64,000 bases of DNA from Allohoeflea poritis (GCF_027889715.1 NZ_JAPJZH010000007.1:186001-250000); one strand, 5' to 3'. Positions 8,751-19,175 are shown, counted from the first letter of the stretch. Made by a program: numbers and translations. The notes: generated from the sequence alone by a model not told the origin.

Positions 8751-9629
8751 ATGACACTGAACTTGCGCCAAACACCGCCGGCCAAGGGCGCCGCGTCGAA
8801 TCCGGCGCTTGAAGTGATGGGCGGGGAAACCGCGATTCTCGGCCGAATCGGCGACCTGGAGACGCGCCTTGCCTGCACGCAGGCGGAAATCGATGCCGCG
8901 CAGGCCGTTCGCTTCGAGGTTTTCGCAAAGGAAATGGGAGCCGTCCTGCCGCCCGAATCGATGCGCAAAGGCCGCGACATGGACGCATTCGATGCTGTCT
9001 GTGACCATCTCCTGGTCATTGACCGGTCGATCGTCGGCAGCTCGGAAGAGCAGATCGTCGGCACCTACCGCCTTTTGCGGCAGGAGGTTGCGCGCGCCAA
9101 TGACGGCTTTTATTCGACCTCCGAATTCGCCATCGCCGATATGCTGGCCCGGCACCCGGAAAAAAGGTTCCTGGAGCTTGGGCGCTCATGCGTTCTGCCG
9201 AAGTACCGCACCCGCCGGACGGTCGAACTGCTGTGGCAGGGCAATTGGGCCTACTCGCTTGAGCACGGTATCGACGCCATGTTCGGCTGCGCCTCCATGC
9301 CGGGCGTGCAGCCCGAGGCGCATGCCCTGCCGCTCTCGTTCCTGTATCACAATTGCCTGGCGACCGGCTCCTGGGCGGTCAGCGCGCGGCCGGAACTCTA
9401 CAACAATATGGACCTGATGCCGAAGGAAGCCGTCGATACGCGCAGCGCGATCTCGGCCATGCCGCCGCTGCTGAAAGGCTATCTGCGCCTTGGCGCGATG
9501 GTCGGCGACGGCGCGGTCATCGACCGGGCATTCGGCACCACCGACGTCATGGTCGTGCTGCCGATTTCCAAGATCAGCGATCGCTATCTCAACTATTACG
9601 GCGCCGACGCCAGCCGCTTCGCTTCCTGA
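8751..9629 (+). CDS. olsB: L-ornithine N(alpha)-acyltransferase OlsB
   Basis: A 292-residue GNAT-fold acyltransferase of the OlsB family. Visible segments are QAVRFEVFAKEMGA, FLELGRSCVLPKYRTRRTVE (the acyl-carrier/CoA-binding core) and MFGCASMPGV. OlsB transfers a 3-hydroxyacyl group from acyl carrier protein to ornithine, giving lyso-ornithine lipid, the first step of ornithine-lipid synthesis. The second enzyme, OlsA, is not adjacent, which is normal in rhizobia. The gene has its own upstream region with a candidate Pho box and ends at a strong terminator. Confidence 0.93.
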   Translation: MTLNLRQTPPAKGAASNPALEVMGGETAILGRIGDLETRLACTQAEIDAAQAVRFEVFAKEMGAVLPPESMRKGRDMDAFDAVCDHLLVIDRSIVGSSEEQIVGTYRLLRQEVARANDGFYSTSEFAIADMLARHPEKRFLELGRSCVLPKYRTRRTVELLWQGNWAYSLEHGIDAMFGCASMPGVQPEAHALPLSFLYHNCLATGSWAVSARPELYNNMDLMPKEAVDTRSAISAMPPLLKGYLRLGAMVGDGAVIDRAFGTTDVMVVLPISKISDRYLNYYGADASRFAS

Positions 9630-9663
9630 GGAACACACGCGGTAAATGATCGAATGCAAGATG

Positions 9664-9696
9664 GGGCGGGTCTGATGATGACCCGCCCTTTTCTTT
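9664..9696 (+). terminator. Rho-independent terminator of olsB
   Basis: A perfect nine-base stem, GGGCGGGTC and GACCCGCCC, encloses a seven-base loop and is followed by TTTTCTTT. It lies 35 bases past the olsB stop and abuts the stop of the convergent maeB gene. The minus strand has no T tract, so it acts for the plus strand only. Confidence 0.9.
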
Positions 9697-11980
9697 AGCT
9701 GCCGACATTGTAGGCCGCGATGGCCGCCATATTGGCGATATCGGAATCGCGGGCGCCCATGGAAACGATCTGGATCGACTTGTCGAGCCCGACAAGCAGC
9801 GGACCGATGACCGTCGAACCGCCCAGTTCCTGCAACATCTTGGTCGAGATCGACGCCGAGTGGAACGCCGGCATGACCAGCACATTGGCGGTCCCGGACA
9901 GGCGGCAGAATGGATATTGCCGCATGACGTCGAGGTTCAGCGCCACATCGGCCGCCATCTCGCCGTCATACTCGAAATCGACCCGCCGCTTGTCGAGAAT
10001 ATTGACCGCCTCGCGGACCCGTTCGGCACGCTCGCCGGGAGGATGGCCGAAGGTCGAATAGGCGAGCATCGCAACGCGCGGCTCATATCCAAGGCGGCGG
10101 GCGACGCCGGCCGCTTCCTCCGCGATGTCGGCAAGCTCTTCGGAATCGGGCATGTCGATCACCGCCGTATCGGCAACGAGAACCGTGCGGCCGCGGCACA
10201 GCGCCAGCGACACGCCGATCACACGGTGGCCGGGTTTGACATCGACGCAGCGGCGCACGTCCTCAAGCGCGGTCGAATAGTTTCGGGTCGTGCCCGTCAC
10301 CATGGCGTCGGCATCGCCGAGGGCCACCATGCAGGAGCCGAAATGGTTGCGGTCCGTGTTGATCAGCCGCTGGCAGTCACGGTAAAGATATCCGCTGCGT
10401 TGCAGGCGCGCATAGAGATACTCCGTGTAGGCTTCGACACGTCGCGAGACACGCGCATTGACGAGTTCGATACCGGGTATTTCCAGGTCGATGCCGGCCT
10501 GATTTGCCATCTCCTCCATCTGCTCGATACGGCCAAGCAGGATGGCGGTGCCAAGCTGCTGGTTGGCATAGGAAACGGCGGCGCGCATGACGTGCTCCTC
10601 CTCGCCCTCGGCAAAGACCACCCGGCGGGGCTGGCGGCGCACGCGCTGGTAGATCCGCTGCAGCGTGGAGGCGATCGGATCGCGCCGCGCCGAAAGCTCG
10701 CGGCCATAGGCTTCCAGATCGACGATCGGCCGCTGCGCCACGCCCGAATCCATGGCGGCGCGGGCAACGGCCCGAGGCACGTCCGACAGGAGGCGCGGAT
10801 CGAAAGGCACGGGAATGATATAGTGCGGCCCGAAACGCGGACGATTGCCACGATAGGCGGCGGCCACCTCGTCCGGCACGTTCTCGCGCGCGAGATTCGC
10901 AAGCGCCTCGGCGGCGGCGATCTTCATGGCATCATTGATCGTCGAGGCGCGCACATCCAGCGCGCCGCGGAAGATATAGGGAAAGCCAAGGACGTTGTTG
11001 ACCTGGTTCGGATAATCGGAGCGGCCCGTGGCCATGATCGCATCGTCGCGGATACGGGCGACCTCTTCCGGCGTTATTTCGGGATCCGGATTGGCCATGG
11101 CGAAAATGATCGGGTTGCCGGCCATGGAGCGAACCATGTCCTCGGTGAGCGCGCCCTTCACGGAAAGGCCGAAAAAGACATCCGCGCCCTCAACGGCCTC
11201 GGCCAGCGTGCGGTCGGAGGTTTTGACGGCATGAGCCGACTTCCACTGGTTCATGCCCTCTTCGCGGCCCTGGTAGATGACGCCCTTGGTGTCGCAAAGG
11301 GTGATGTTCTCGGACGTGAAGCCCATCGACTTGATCAGTTCGATGCAGGCGATGGCCGCGGCGCCGGCGCCGTTGCACACCAGCTTCGTGGTCTTCATGT
11401 CACGGCCGGTCAGGTGCAGCGCGTTGATCAGACCGGCGACAGCGATGATGGCGGTGCCGTGCTGGTCGTCATGAAACACCGGAATGTCCATCACCTCGCG
11501 CAGGCGCTGCTCGATAATGAAACAGTCCGGCGCCTTGATGTCCTCCAGATTGATGCCGCCGAAGGACGGCCCGAGGTGCTTTACGCAGTTGACGAATTCA
11601 TCGATGTCTTCGGTGCCGACCTCCAGATCGATGGAATCGACATCGGCGAAGCGCTTGAACAGGACCGCCTTGCCCTCCATGACCGGCTTGGACGCGAGCG
11701 CGCCGAGATTGCCGAGACCGAGGATCGCGGTTCCGTTGGAGATGACACCGACGAGGTTGCCGCGCGCGGTGTAATCGAAGGCGCGCGAAGGCTCCTCGGC
11801 AATGGCTTTGACCGGAACGGCCACACCCGGCGAGTAGGCGAGCGACAGGTCGCGCTGGGTCGCCATCGGTTTGGTGGCGTTGATTTCAAGCTTGCCCGGC
11901 CGTCCGCGCGCGTGGAACTCAAGGGCTTCCTGCTCGGTGACGGTCGACATGGACCGGGACTCATTTACGGACTCGGGCAT
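9695..11980 (-). CDS. maeB: NADP-type malic enzyme fused to a phosphotransacetylase-like domain
   Basis: A 761-residue bifunctional-architecture malic enzyme. The N-terminal half has the malic enzyme domain (DLSLAYSPGVAVPVKAI; VFHDDQHGTAI metal site) and the NAD(P)-binding domain (NGAGAAAIACIELIK). The C-terminal third, from about residue 430, is a phosphate acetyltransferase-like domain (VVFAEGEEEHVMRAA) that in such proteins is thought to be regulatory. The reaction is malate to pyruvate plus CO2 with NAD(P)H formation. The ATG at 11980 was chosen because TTAGGAAAT precedes it; in-frame ATGs at 12010 and 11950 are alternatives. Rhizobia carry both NAD (Dme) and NADP (Tme) versions; which this is cannot be settled here. 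Confidence 0.93.
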   Translation of the reverse strand: MPESVNESRSMSTVTEQEALEFHARGRPGKLEINATKPMATQRDLSLAYSPGVAVPVKAIAEEPSRAFDYTARGNLVGVISNGTAILGLGNLGALASKPVMEGKAVLFKRFADVDSIDLEVGTEDIDEFVNCVKHLGPSFGGINLEDIKAPDCFIIEQRLREVMDIPVFHDDQHGTAIIAVAGLINALHLTGRDMKTTKLVCNGAGAAAIACIELIKSMGFTSENITLCDTKGVIYQGREEGMNQWKSAHAVKTSDRTLAEAVEGADVFFGLSVKGALTEDMVRSMAGNPIIFAMANPDPEITPEEVARIRDDAIMATGRSDYPNQVNNVLGFPYIFRGALDVRASTINDAMKIAAAEALANLARENVPDEVAAAYRGNRPRFGPHYIIPVPFDPRLLSDVPRAVARAAMDSGVAQRPIVDLEAYGRELSARRDPIASTLQRIYQRVRRQPRRVVFAEGEEEHVMRAAVSYANQQLGTAILLGRIEQMEEMANQAGIDLEIPGIELVNARVSRRVEAYTEYLYARLQRSGYLYRDCQRLINTDRNHFGSCMVALGDADAMVTGTTRNYSTALEDVRRCVDVKPGHRVIGVSLALCRGRTVLVADTAVIDMPDSEELADIAEEAAGVARRLGYEPRVAMLAYSTFGHPPGERAERVREAVNILDKRRVDFEYDGEMAADVALNLDVMRQYPFCRLSGTANVLVMPAFHSASISTKMLQELGGSTVIGPLLVGLDKSIQIVSMGARDSDIANMAAIAAYNVGS

Positions 11981-12229
11981 ATTTCCTAACCTGTTGTGGG
12001 CGAAGCGCATTCAAGCCGCCTGCCCTGTTGTTTTTGCTGCGCAGGCACCGTTAGGGTGCCACTGGCCGCCTGTAAAGTTCGCCGACGATGATGCAGCTTA
12101 GCGAAATGGTTGAAAGTGCCAACCGCCTTTCGCCACAAATGCGCACATCGCCCGCGATGCGATCGGCGGCCAGACAGGGAGACAATAGGTCGTGAAGCGG
12201 CGACAATCTGGCCGCAACGACTGCCGGGA

Positions 12230-14947
12230 ATGAACAAGATGCTCACCACCGCCATGCTTGCCACGACGGAAAGCCGGGCAGCAGCCACTCCGATGATGGA
12301 GCAGTTCATCGAGATCAAGGCCGCGCATCCCGATGCGCTGCTGTTTTATCGCATGGGCGATTTCTACGAACTGTTCTTCGGCGACGCGGTGGAAGCCGCG
12401 AAGGCGCTGGGCATCACGCTGACCAAGCGCGGCCAGCATCTGGGCCAGGACATTCCGATGTGCGGCGTGCCCGTCCATGCCGCCGACGACTATCTGCAGA
12501 AGCTGATCGCCAAAGGCTACCGCGTCGCCGTGTGCGAGCAGACGGAAGATCCGGCGGAGGCCAAGAAACGCGGTTCGAAAGCCGTGGTCCGCCGCGAGGT
12601 CATCCGCCTGGTCACGCCCGGCACGCTGACGGAAGAAAAGCTGCTCTCGCCGTCCGAATCCAACTACCTGATGGCGCTTGCCCGGGTCAAAGGCGCCGGC
12701 CAGGGCGGCTTTGCGCTCGCCTGGGTCGACATCTCGACCGGCACCTTCCGGCTCAGCGAAACCACGGCGGGACGCCTTGCCGCAGACGTGATGCGGATCG
12801 ACCCGAAGGAACTGATCGTCTCCGACCGGGTCTTTCATGACGAGGAACTGCGTCCGGTCTTCGATCTCATCGGTGCCATCGTCTCGCCGCAGCCTTCGGT
12901 TCTGTTCGACAGTTCCAGCGCCGAGGGCCGCATCAAGCGCTTCTTCGACGTCGCGACGCTCGACGGCTTCGGCAGTTACTCCCGGCCGGAACTGGCGGCC
13001 GCCGCCGCGGCCATTGCCTATGTGGAGAAGACGCAGCTTTCGGAGCGGCCTCCCCTGCAGCGCCCGCAACGCGAGGCGGACGGTGCCAATCTGTTCATCG
13101 ATCCAGCAACCCGCACCAACCTGGAACTGCTGCGAACCTTGTCGGGCGACCGCAAGGGCGGCCTGCTCGCCGCCATCGACCGGACCGTGACCGGCGGCGG
13201 GGCGCGGCTGCTTGCCGAGCGGCTGATGTCGCCGCTGACCGATCCGGGCGCCATCGGCACCCGCCTTGATGCCGTTTCCTGGTTCCTGGCGCAGGACCGC
13301 ACCGGCCATGACATGCGCGAGGCCCTGAAAGCGGTGCCCGACATGCCGCGGGCGCTGTCGCGGCTGGCGCTCAACCGGGGCGGGCCACGGGATCTCGGGG
13401 CCATCCGGCAGGGTCTTGAAACGGCGCGCCGGATCGCGGTTTTTTTTGAAGATGCGGAACCGGCGGACGAGATTGCCGAATCCGTTGACCGATTGCGCAG
13501 CCTGCCCGGCGCATTGTCCGAACTGCTCGATGCGGCACTCGCAGACGAACTGCCGTTGCTGCGCCGCGACGGCGGCTTCGTGCGTGCCGGATACAATGGC
13601 GAGCTCGACGAGATGCGGGCCTTGCGCGACCAGTCGCGCAAGGTGATCGCCGGCCTGCAGGCGCAATATGCCGACGAGACCGGCGTCAGGTCGCTGAAGA
13701 TCAAGCACAACAATGTGCTGGGCTATTTCATCGAGGTAACGGCGAACAACTCCGCGGCGCTGACCGAGGGCGATGACGCCAAGGCCCGGTTCATCCACCG
13801 GCAGACGATGGCCAATGCGATGCGGTTCACGACGACGGAACTCGCCGATCTGGAAAGCCGCATCGCCAATGCCGCCGACCGCGCGCTGACCATCGAGTTC
13901 GACATCTATGACCGGCTGACCGCCGCCGTCGTGGAGGCGGCGGAGGCGATTTCAGGGGCGGCAGAGGCGCTGTCCGTGCTCGACGTGTCGGCCGCGCTGG
14001 CGGCGCTTGCCGGGGAACAGGGCTATTGCCGCCCGACCATCGACCATTCAACCATGTTTCACGTGGTGGCGGGCCGCCATCCGGTGGTCGAACAGGCTCT
14101 GCGGCGCCAGGCGGAGGGACCGTTCGTCGCCAATGATTGCGATCTGTCTCCAAATGAGGGCGCGGAGGACGGCGCCATCTGGCTGCTGACCGGCCCGAAT
14201 ATGGGCGGCAAATCCACCTTCCTGCGGCAGAACGCGCTGATCGCGGTGATGGCGCAGATGGGCTCCTTCGTTCCGGCCGGCAGCGCCCATATCGGTGTCG
14301 TCGACCGGCTGTTCAGCCGAGTCGGCGCCTCGGACGATCTGGCGCGCGGCCGTTCGACCTTCATGGTCGAGATGGTGGAGACGGCGGCGATCCTCAACCA
14401 GGCGAGCGAGCGCTCGCTGGTGATTCTTGACGAGATCGGGCGCGGCACTGCAACCTTCGACGGGCTTTCCATCGCATGGGCGGCGGTCGAGCACCTGCAC
14501 GAAGTCAATCGCTGCCGGGCGCTCTTTGCCACCCATTTCCACGAGCTGACGGCACTGTCGGAAAAGCTGGACCGGCTCGCCAACGCAACGATGCGGGTGA
14601 AAGAATGGGAGGGTGACGTCATCTTTCTGCACGAAGTCGGCCCCGGTGCCGCCGACCGCTCCTACGGCATTCAGGTGGCGCGGCTGGCGGGGCTTCCCGA
14701 ATCCGTTGTCGCCCGCGCCCGCGATGTGCTCAGCCAGCTCGAAGAAGGCGAGCGCAAGAGCCCGGCGCATCAGTTGATTGACGATTTGCCGCTGTTCTCG
14801 GCCGAGGTCAGACGCGAGCCGGCGCCGTCAAAAGGCCCGTCCGAGGTCGAAACCGCGCTCTTCGAGCTCAATCCCGACGAGATGACGCCGCGCGAAGCGC
14901 TGGAAGCGCTTTACGGGCTGAAGGGAAAGCTGAAAAGTGAAGATTAG
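12230..14947 (+). CDS. mutS: DNA mismatch repair protein MutS
   Basis: A full-length protein of about 905 residues. The mismatch-binding Phe-X-Glu motif is present in [10 protein letters not shown] near residue 45; the clamp and lever domains follow; the ATPase domain has Walker [10 protein letters not shown] at about 657, the [11 protein letters not shown] segment, Walker [12 protein letters not shown] at about 730, and the FATHFHEL H-loop. The C-terminal end ([13 protein letters not shown]) matches the dimerisation tail. MutS recognises mismatches and recruits MutL. ATG 12239 is an alternative start with better GGGA spacing. In S. meliloti, as I recall, mutS is followed by glnD; here a different gene follows on the opposite strand. 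Confidence 0.97.
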   Translation: MNKMLTTAMLATTESRAAATPMMEQFIEIKAAHPDALLFYRMGDFYELFFGDAVEAAKALGITLTKRGQHLGQDIPMCGVPVHAADDYLQKLIAKGYRVAVCEQTEDPAEAKKRGSKAVVRREVIRLVTPGTLTEEKLLSPSESNYLMALARVKGAGQGGFALAWVDISTGTFRLSETTAGRLAADVMRIDPKELIVSDRVFHDEELRPVFDLIGAIVSPQPSVLFDSSSAEGRIKRFFDVATLDGFGSYSRPELAAAAAAIAYVEKTQLSERPPLQRPQREADGANLFIDPATRTNLELLRTLSGDRKGGLLAAIDRTVTGGGARLLAERLMSPLTDPGAIGTRLDAVSWFLAQDRTGHDMREALKAVPDMPRALSRLALNRGGPRDLGAIRQGLETARRIAVFFEDAEPADEIAESVDRLRSLPGALSELLDAALADELPLLRRDGGFVRAGYNGELDEMRALRDQSRKVIAGLQAQYADETGVRSLKIKHNNVLGYFIEVTANNSAALTEGDDAKARFIHRQTMANAMRFTTTELADLESRIANAADRALTIEFDIYDRLTAAVVEAAEAISGAAEALSVLDVSAALAALAGEQGYCRPTIDHSTMFHVVAGRHPVVEQALRRQAEGPFVANDCDLSPNEGAEDGAIWLLTGPNMGGKSTFLRQNALIAVMAQMGSFVPAGSAHIGVVDRLFSRVGASDDLARGRSTFMVEMVETAAILNQASERSLVILDEIGRGTATFDGLSIAWAAVEHLHEVNRCRALFATHFHELTALSEKLDRLANATMRVKEWEGDVIFLHEVGPGAADRSYGIQVARLAGLPESVVARARDVLSQLEEGERKSPAHQLIDDLPLFSAEVRREPAPSKGPSEVETALFELNPDEMTPREALEALYGLKGKLKSED

Positions 14948-14971
14948 CCGACACATCATTGTTCGACTGCG

Positions 14972-15460
14972 CTAGCTGCACTTTTCCAGGATCGCGTCGA
15001 CGACAAGCTCAATCGGCCGGCTGGCGTCGATTGTGACAACGCCCTTCGGGACGTCCTCCTTCGTCGCGTGCAGTCGCCTGATTATCCGGCGCTCGGCGGG
15101 CCGGCCGCCCCACTCGCCTGGCGGTCTGGCGGCAAGCCGGCGGTTCAATGTGGCCAGATCGACCTCAAGAACGAAGACCCGGTCGAACAGGTCGATGAAG
15201 CTGGAGTGATTGCGGGAGCCGCCGCAGAAGAATGTCGCTGCATGGCTGCGGTCCGCCACGAGCGCCCTGACCTTCCCGACATTCCAGATATGGTGCTCAT
15301 GGGCAAACCCATCGACCGGTTTTCCGGTCTTCGGATCGCCCTGATAGGCGAGCTCCGTATCACCGTTGATGGAATGATAACCGCGCCGCCGCAATGCGAG
15401 GGCGACCGACGTCTTGCCGGTGCCGGAAACGCCTTCGATCAAGTAGTTTTTGATGCCCAT
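14972..15460 (-). CDS. P-loop NTPase / kinase-like protein
   Basis: A 162-residue P-loop protein starting with the Walker A motif GVSGTGKTSVALAL at about residues 10-23. A single compact kinase-like domain follows, with a RRL-type lid region (RRLAARPPGEWGGRPAERR) and a VVTIDASRPIELVVDAIL ending like that of nucleotide or shikimate-type kinases. The substrate is unknown. It is convergent with mutS (24-base gap) and lies just downstream of the cyclase remnant on the same strand. The ATG at 15460 was chosen because the Walker A strand starts within a few residues of it; upstream sequence in this frame is antisense to the cyclase fragment. Confidence 0.75.
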   Translation of the reverse strand: MGIKNYLIEGVSGTGKTSVALALRRRGYHSINGDTELAYQGDPKTGKPVDGFAHEHHIWNVGKVRALVADRSHAATFFCGGSRNHSSFIDLFDRVFVLEVDLATLNRRLAARPPGEWGGRPAERRIIRRLHATKEDVPKGVVTIDASRPIELVVDAILEKCS

Positions 15461-15498
15461 ACTGCAGCTTTCATCGGTCGGCCGGTGGAACCATGAGC

Positions 15499-15780
15499 TC
15501 AGCCATGCTCCGCTCGCTCGCCCACCAGGAAGTGGGTTGCCATGCGGCCCCTTCCCTTGATCTCGATCGTACCGCGCGGCTCGAGCACAAATGCGTCGCC
15601 AAGCCGTTCGGCTGTGTCGGCGCTGATCTGTATGCGCCCGGCTTCGCCGTGGCTTTCCATGCACGCGGTAATGTTGACGGTGTCGCCCCATAAATCATAG
15701 GTAAATTTTTCCGACCGATGACACCGGCCACAACCGGCCCGGAGTGCACGCCGAAACGCCCTGCAGAGCGATCAGGACGC
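15499..15780 (-). pseudogene. Remnant of a class III adenylate/guanylate cyclase domain
   Basis: Reading the minus strand, one frame holds FGVHSGPVVAGVIG and a second holds KFTYDLWGDTVNITACMESH followed by an intact cyclase C terminus ending at a TGA at 15499-15501. Together they form the last ~90 residues of a class III cyclase catalytic domain, including the Asn of the DTVN motif. The frame breaks at a run of five T on the plus strand (15706-15710); one extra base would restore it. Sequence further upstream does not resemble the rest of the domain, so the gene looks truncated as well as frameshifted. Confidence 0.8.
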
Positions 15781-16095
15781 TGTAGCCGATCTTGGCTCCG
15801 CTGAAGATGCGGGCCTCGCCGGCCGGCAAATCCGGCGGCACATAAGCGTACCAATCGCGAAGCCGTTTCAGTCCGTCCAAGATCATTTCCCTGCCGACGC
15901 GGGTTTTCCCGACAGCAATCCGGCACCCGGCGCCGGCCTTCAACCGATGGCAGCAAAATCCGGCCGGCGCGTCCACCCCGACCAAAAAGTTGAACAATTC
16001 GCGCGCGGTTAACCGCTCTGTCATCAGACCCTGTTATGGGTTCCAATCGACGGTCACAACCGGTAGCCTGAAAATACAGCGTGCGGAGTTTTGTC
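15762..16095. other. Gap without a recognisable gene
   Basis: About 330 bases between the cyclase remnant and the next gene. A minus-strand frame of 109 codons is open at 15695-16024, but its translation resembles no family I know and part of it overlaps the cyclase fragment in the wrong frame. It may be the decayed N-terminal half of the cyclase gene. Confidence 0.4.
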
Positions 16096-16569
16096 ATGAT
16101 GGGTTCGTTGAGGTTCTGGCGAACGGGCGTTTCGGCCTGCGCGATGGTTGTGGTCAGCGGTACCGCCGGCGCACAGGAAAAGTCGCAGGTTCCGCCACAG
16201 GCCCTCTACCAGACGATGCTCGACGCAAGCCGCCAGTCGGGTTGGGTGCAGTTCCGGGATTTCGACGGCGCGCAATGGATATATTTCACCGCGCTGCAGA
16301 CCTTGCATTGCCGGCTAATGGAAATCCGGTATTCGATCAATTCCAAGGCGCTGGACAAGCGTTTCGAGCTAGTTGAATGCAATCCGCAGAACCCGATGGC
16401 GCTGCCGCCGGGCGCGGGGCCGGAAACCATAGCGCTCAAGCTCCCCGCCGCCACTGCGCAGACCATCGCCGTCCAGGTTGTCTGGGAAGACGGAAGCGAA
16501 AGCGCGGTTGCCGTTTATGAGCCGTGCATGGATGTCGGCGAACAGAGTTGCGCCTGGCCTGTCGAGTAA
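16096..16569 (+). CDS. Hypothetical secreted protein
   Basis: A 157-residue protein with a signal peptide (hydrophobic core about 10-22, ending GTAGA) and a mature domain of about 130 residues with four cysteines that could form disulfides (LHCRLMEIRYSIN, VECNPQNP, EPCMDVGEQSC). A GGAG ribosome site at 16085 precedes the ATG at 16096. I do not recognise the family; it is probably a small periplasmic beta-rich protein. It stands alone between the cyclase remnant and the glycan segment. Confidence 0.7.
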   Translation: MMGSLRFWRTGVSACAMVVVSGTAGAQEKSQVPPQALYQTMLDASRQSGWVQFRDFDGAQWIYFTALQTLHCRLMEIRYSINSKALDKRFELVECNPQNPMALPPGAGPETIALKLPAATAQTIAVQVVWEDGSESAVAVYEPCMDVGEQSCAWPVE

Positions 16570-16833
16570 ACGCGGTTTGCCGCATAGCTCGGGCGGAAGG
16601 CCGGCCTTCGACTGAATTGTCTTAACTAAACAGGATCATTGCGACGTGCAGTTGTTTTATTTTCTGGAAAATTTACTCGATTCGCTATAGGGAATATGCG
16701 AATTTTTGTTGGTTGACATAAAAAACTGTAATAGTTGAAGCCCTTATTGACGGCGCGCGGGTCGGAACTACACGGCCATTTTTGCGTCACTCGATGTTCA
16801 TCTTGGTGGAATGCGTAGTGTGGGGTGGTGGTT

Positions 16834-17859
16834 ATGGCACCGAGTAAAATAGTTGTGTGCGGTGCGGGCGGCTTTATTGGCTCTCATCTGGTCAAGCGCC
16901 TGAAACAGGAGGGTCACTGGGTTCGCGGTGTGGATCTCAAACACCCGGAGTTCAGCAAATCGGCGGCCGATGACTTTCGGATCGCCGACCTCAGCCGGCA
17001 AGATGAATGCGCCCAGGTCTTTGACCAATCATTCGACGCGATCTATCAGCTTGCAGCCGATATGGGCGGTGCCGGTTATATATTCACCGGTGAAAACGAC
17101 GCCAGCGTCATGCACAACTCGATGTCAATCAATCTGAATGTGCTGGAAGCGGCGCGGCGCTGTGGTGTCGAAAAGACGTTCTATTCATCATCGGCATGCG
17201 TCTATCCCGAGCACAATCAGCTCGATCCCGACAATCCGGTCACCAGCGAAGACAGTGCGTATCCGGCCGATCCCGACAGTGAATACGGATGGGAAAAACT
17301 GTTCAGCGAACGTCTCTATTTTGCATTCAACCGCAATGCGGGAATGAAGAACTGTGTTGCCCGTTATCACAACATCTTCGGCCCGGAAGGCACCTGGCGG
17401 GGCGGGCGCGAGAAGGTTCCGGCGGCTCTTTGCCGCAAGATCGCGGAAGCATCCGATGGCGGATCGATCGAAATCTGGGGTGACGGCAAGCAGACGCGCT
17501 CGTTTCTCTACGTCGATGAATGCGTCGAAGGATCGATACGCCTGATGGAGTCCGAATTTGACGGGCCGGTCAATATCGGCTCTGAGGAGATGGTGTCCAT
17601 CAACCAGCTGGCTGAACTGATCATGGACGTAGCCGGCAAAAAACTGACGATCCAGCATGTACCGGGCCCCCTTGGCGTCAGAGGGCGCAATTCCGACAAC
17701 CGGCTGATCCGTGAGAAGCTGGGTTGGGAGCCGGAATACGGTCTCGTCAAGGGATTGGAAGCCACTTACCGGTGGATCCATGATCAGGTTCACGGCAACA
17801 AGCTGCAACGGAACAAGCCACTATCGGGCAACTCCAAATCCGTGGCCGCCGCCTTTTGA
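16834..17859 (+). CDS. GDP-mannose 3,5-epimerase-like NAD-dependent epimerase
   Basis: A 341-residue extended SDR sugar-nucleotide epimerase. It has the N-terminal NAD motif GAGGFIGSHL and strong resemblance along its length to plant GDP-mannose 3,5-epimerase: LAADMGGAGYI, SSACVYPEHNQLD with the catalytic-type Cys122, the Tyr151/Lys155 pair in YGWEK, GGREKVPAALCRK with Lys194, WGDGKQTRSF and GVRGRNSDN. The plant enzyme converts GDP-mannose to GDP-L-galactose (and GDP-gulose). The residues I associate with that double epimerisation are present. It is preceded by an AT-rich 264-base spacer and is translationally coupled to the next glycosyltransferase. Confidence 0.85.
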   Translation: MAPSKIVVCGAGGFIGSHLVKRLKQEGHWVRGVDLKHPEFSKSAADDFRIADLSRQDECAQVFDQSFDAIYQLAADMGGAGYIFTGENDASVMHNSMSINLNVLEAARRCGVEKTFYSSSACVYPEHNQLDPDNPVTSEDSAYPADPDSEYGWEKLFSERLYFAFNRNAGMKNCVARYHNIFGPEGTWRGGREKVPAALCRKIAEASDGGSIEIWGDGKQTRSFLYVDECVEGSIRLMESEFDGPVNIGSEEMVSINQLAELIMDVAGKKLTIQHVPGPLGVRGRNSDNRLIREKLGWEPEYGLVKGLEATYRWIHDQVHGNKLQRNKPLSGNSKSVAAAF

Positions 17860-19121
17860 AACACGCCGGCAAAGTTGCGATTGTCGATCCTGAGTACCAG
17901 AGCCTTGGCGGCCATCATCTGACCAGCCTTGAGCTTCTGGAACGGGCTTTGCACCCGCTTTGTCCGGCCTGCCACGTCAACAGCAGATCACCGCAAGAGA
18001 TCGCCAACGTCCTGAAACGGGTCCACCTCGACTTCGTCACCGATCCAGCGCAGCCCGCGCGGCGGCGACGCATCCGCAATTCAAATCCCGCCCGCTGGTA
18101 CCTGATGCAGGCCGTCCGCAGGCTGAAGGGTCTGCCGGCGGACACAATTGACGGAACAGACTACGCCGACGAAATGTTTGCCGTTTTGAGCCGATACGGC
18201 CCCGGCGATCATCTGATCTTTCCGACGACCAAGGTCGATACACACGCCTCGCTCCTGGCCGCAATTGCGCGCATACAGCCGGACAACATGCCCCACCTGC
18301 ACCTGCGGTTTCTCGAATATGCGCCAAAACATGACCGCAGCCTGGCGACGCAATGCTTCGGCCGACTGGCGACGCTGAGCCGCATGACCAACCGTATCCA
18401 CATCTATACCGAAACGGAAACGCTTCGCCGCAATCTCATCGACCGCTTCGGGTTCGAAAAGATCGGCAGGGTAATCCTGCAACCCTCGAGGATAACTTCC
18501 CCCGCCTGCGAAAAACGCCCGTCGGACAACCAGAAGATCAGGATCGGTTATGTCGGCGGCAACCTTCGCAAGGACAAGGGCTATGAAAGACTGCCGGCGA
18601 TCCTGAGCCTGGCGTCGCGGAAAATGGCGGGAGCGCCATACGCGGACACCGTCAGGTTCGTCATACAAATTGCCGACAGCCGGCGTGGGCAAAGACTGAA
18701 ACGCCGCCTGCGGGGCAGCGGGGCGATCCCGTCCGGTCAACTCGATTTCGTTTCCGGCCCGCTCGATCTCACCGAATTTTCGGCGCTGCTGGCGAGTTGC
18801 GACCTACTCCTGTTCCCATACACACGAGACAAGTCCGAACAGATGATCAGCTCGGGAATCCTGATTGATTCCGTGATCAACGGTGTTCCAGCGATCTGCC
18901 CGCCGGTCCCGACGCTGACCGAATTCATCAGCACCGAGACAGGTGCCGTTGCGGACAGTGATGAAGAGTTTGCCGAGGCCATCATGCGATTGATTTCGAA
19001 TATCGGCGCCTACAAGGCACAAGCCGAGTTGGCCTCGGAAAAATATGCTGATGCCTGGCGCAGCAACGATCTGGTGGATCTTATTCGTGATGACTTGCAG
19101 ACCGTTCAAACCAGCATCTAA
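17856..19121 (+). CDS. GT4-like (GT-B fold) glycosyltransferase
   Basis: A 421-residue protein with a GT-B type layout: an N-terminal domain starting VAIVDPEYQSLGGHH and a C-terminal nucleotide-sugar domain starting IRIGYVGGNLRKDKGYERL at about 229, with GQLDFVSGPLDLTEFSALLA and FPYTRDKSEQMISSG, where GT4 enzymes carry the EX7E-type site. It has no signal peptide or membrane span. The only plausible start is TTG 17856, overlapping the epimerase stop, so translation is probably coupled and the two genes form one unit. Donor and acceptor are unknown. Confidence 0.75.
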   Translation: MKHAGKVAIVDPEYQSLGGHHLTSLELLERALHPLCPACHVNSRSPQEIANVLKRVHLDFVTDPAQPARRRRIRNSNPARWYLMQAVRRLKGLPADTIDGTDYADEMFAVLSRYGPGDHLIFPTTKVDTHASLLAAIARIQPDNMPHLHLRFLEYAPKHDRSLATQCFGRLATLSRMTNRIHIYTETETLRRNLIDRFGFEKIGRVILQPSRITSPACEKRPSDNQKIRIGYVGGNLRKDKGYERLPAILSLASRKMAGAPYADTVRFVIQIADSRRGQRLKRRLRGSGAIPSGQLDFVSGPLDLTEFSALLASCDLLLFPYTRDKSEQMISSGILIDSVINGVPAICPPVPTLTEFISTETGAVADSDEEFAEAIMRLISNIGAYKAQAELASEKYADAWRSNDLVDLIRDDLQTVQTSI

Positions 19122-19175
19122 GTCATGGTCAATCCGATAGCTCTGCTGTTGGGCCGACTACTTACGAACCAGGTT

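Noticed and set aside
9860-11989. A 709-codon open frame on the plus strand opposite maeB
   Set aside because: It mirrors the coding frame of maeB, reads as Arg/Gly/His-rich low-similarity sequence, and has no ribosome site; long antisense frames are expected in GC-rich DNA.
12098-13798. A 566-codon minus-strand frame opposite mutS
   Set aside because: Same reason: antisense to a clearly recognised gene, with no family features.
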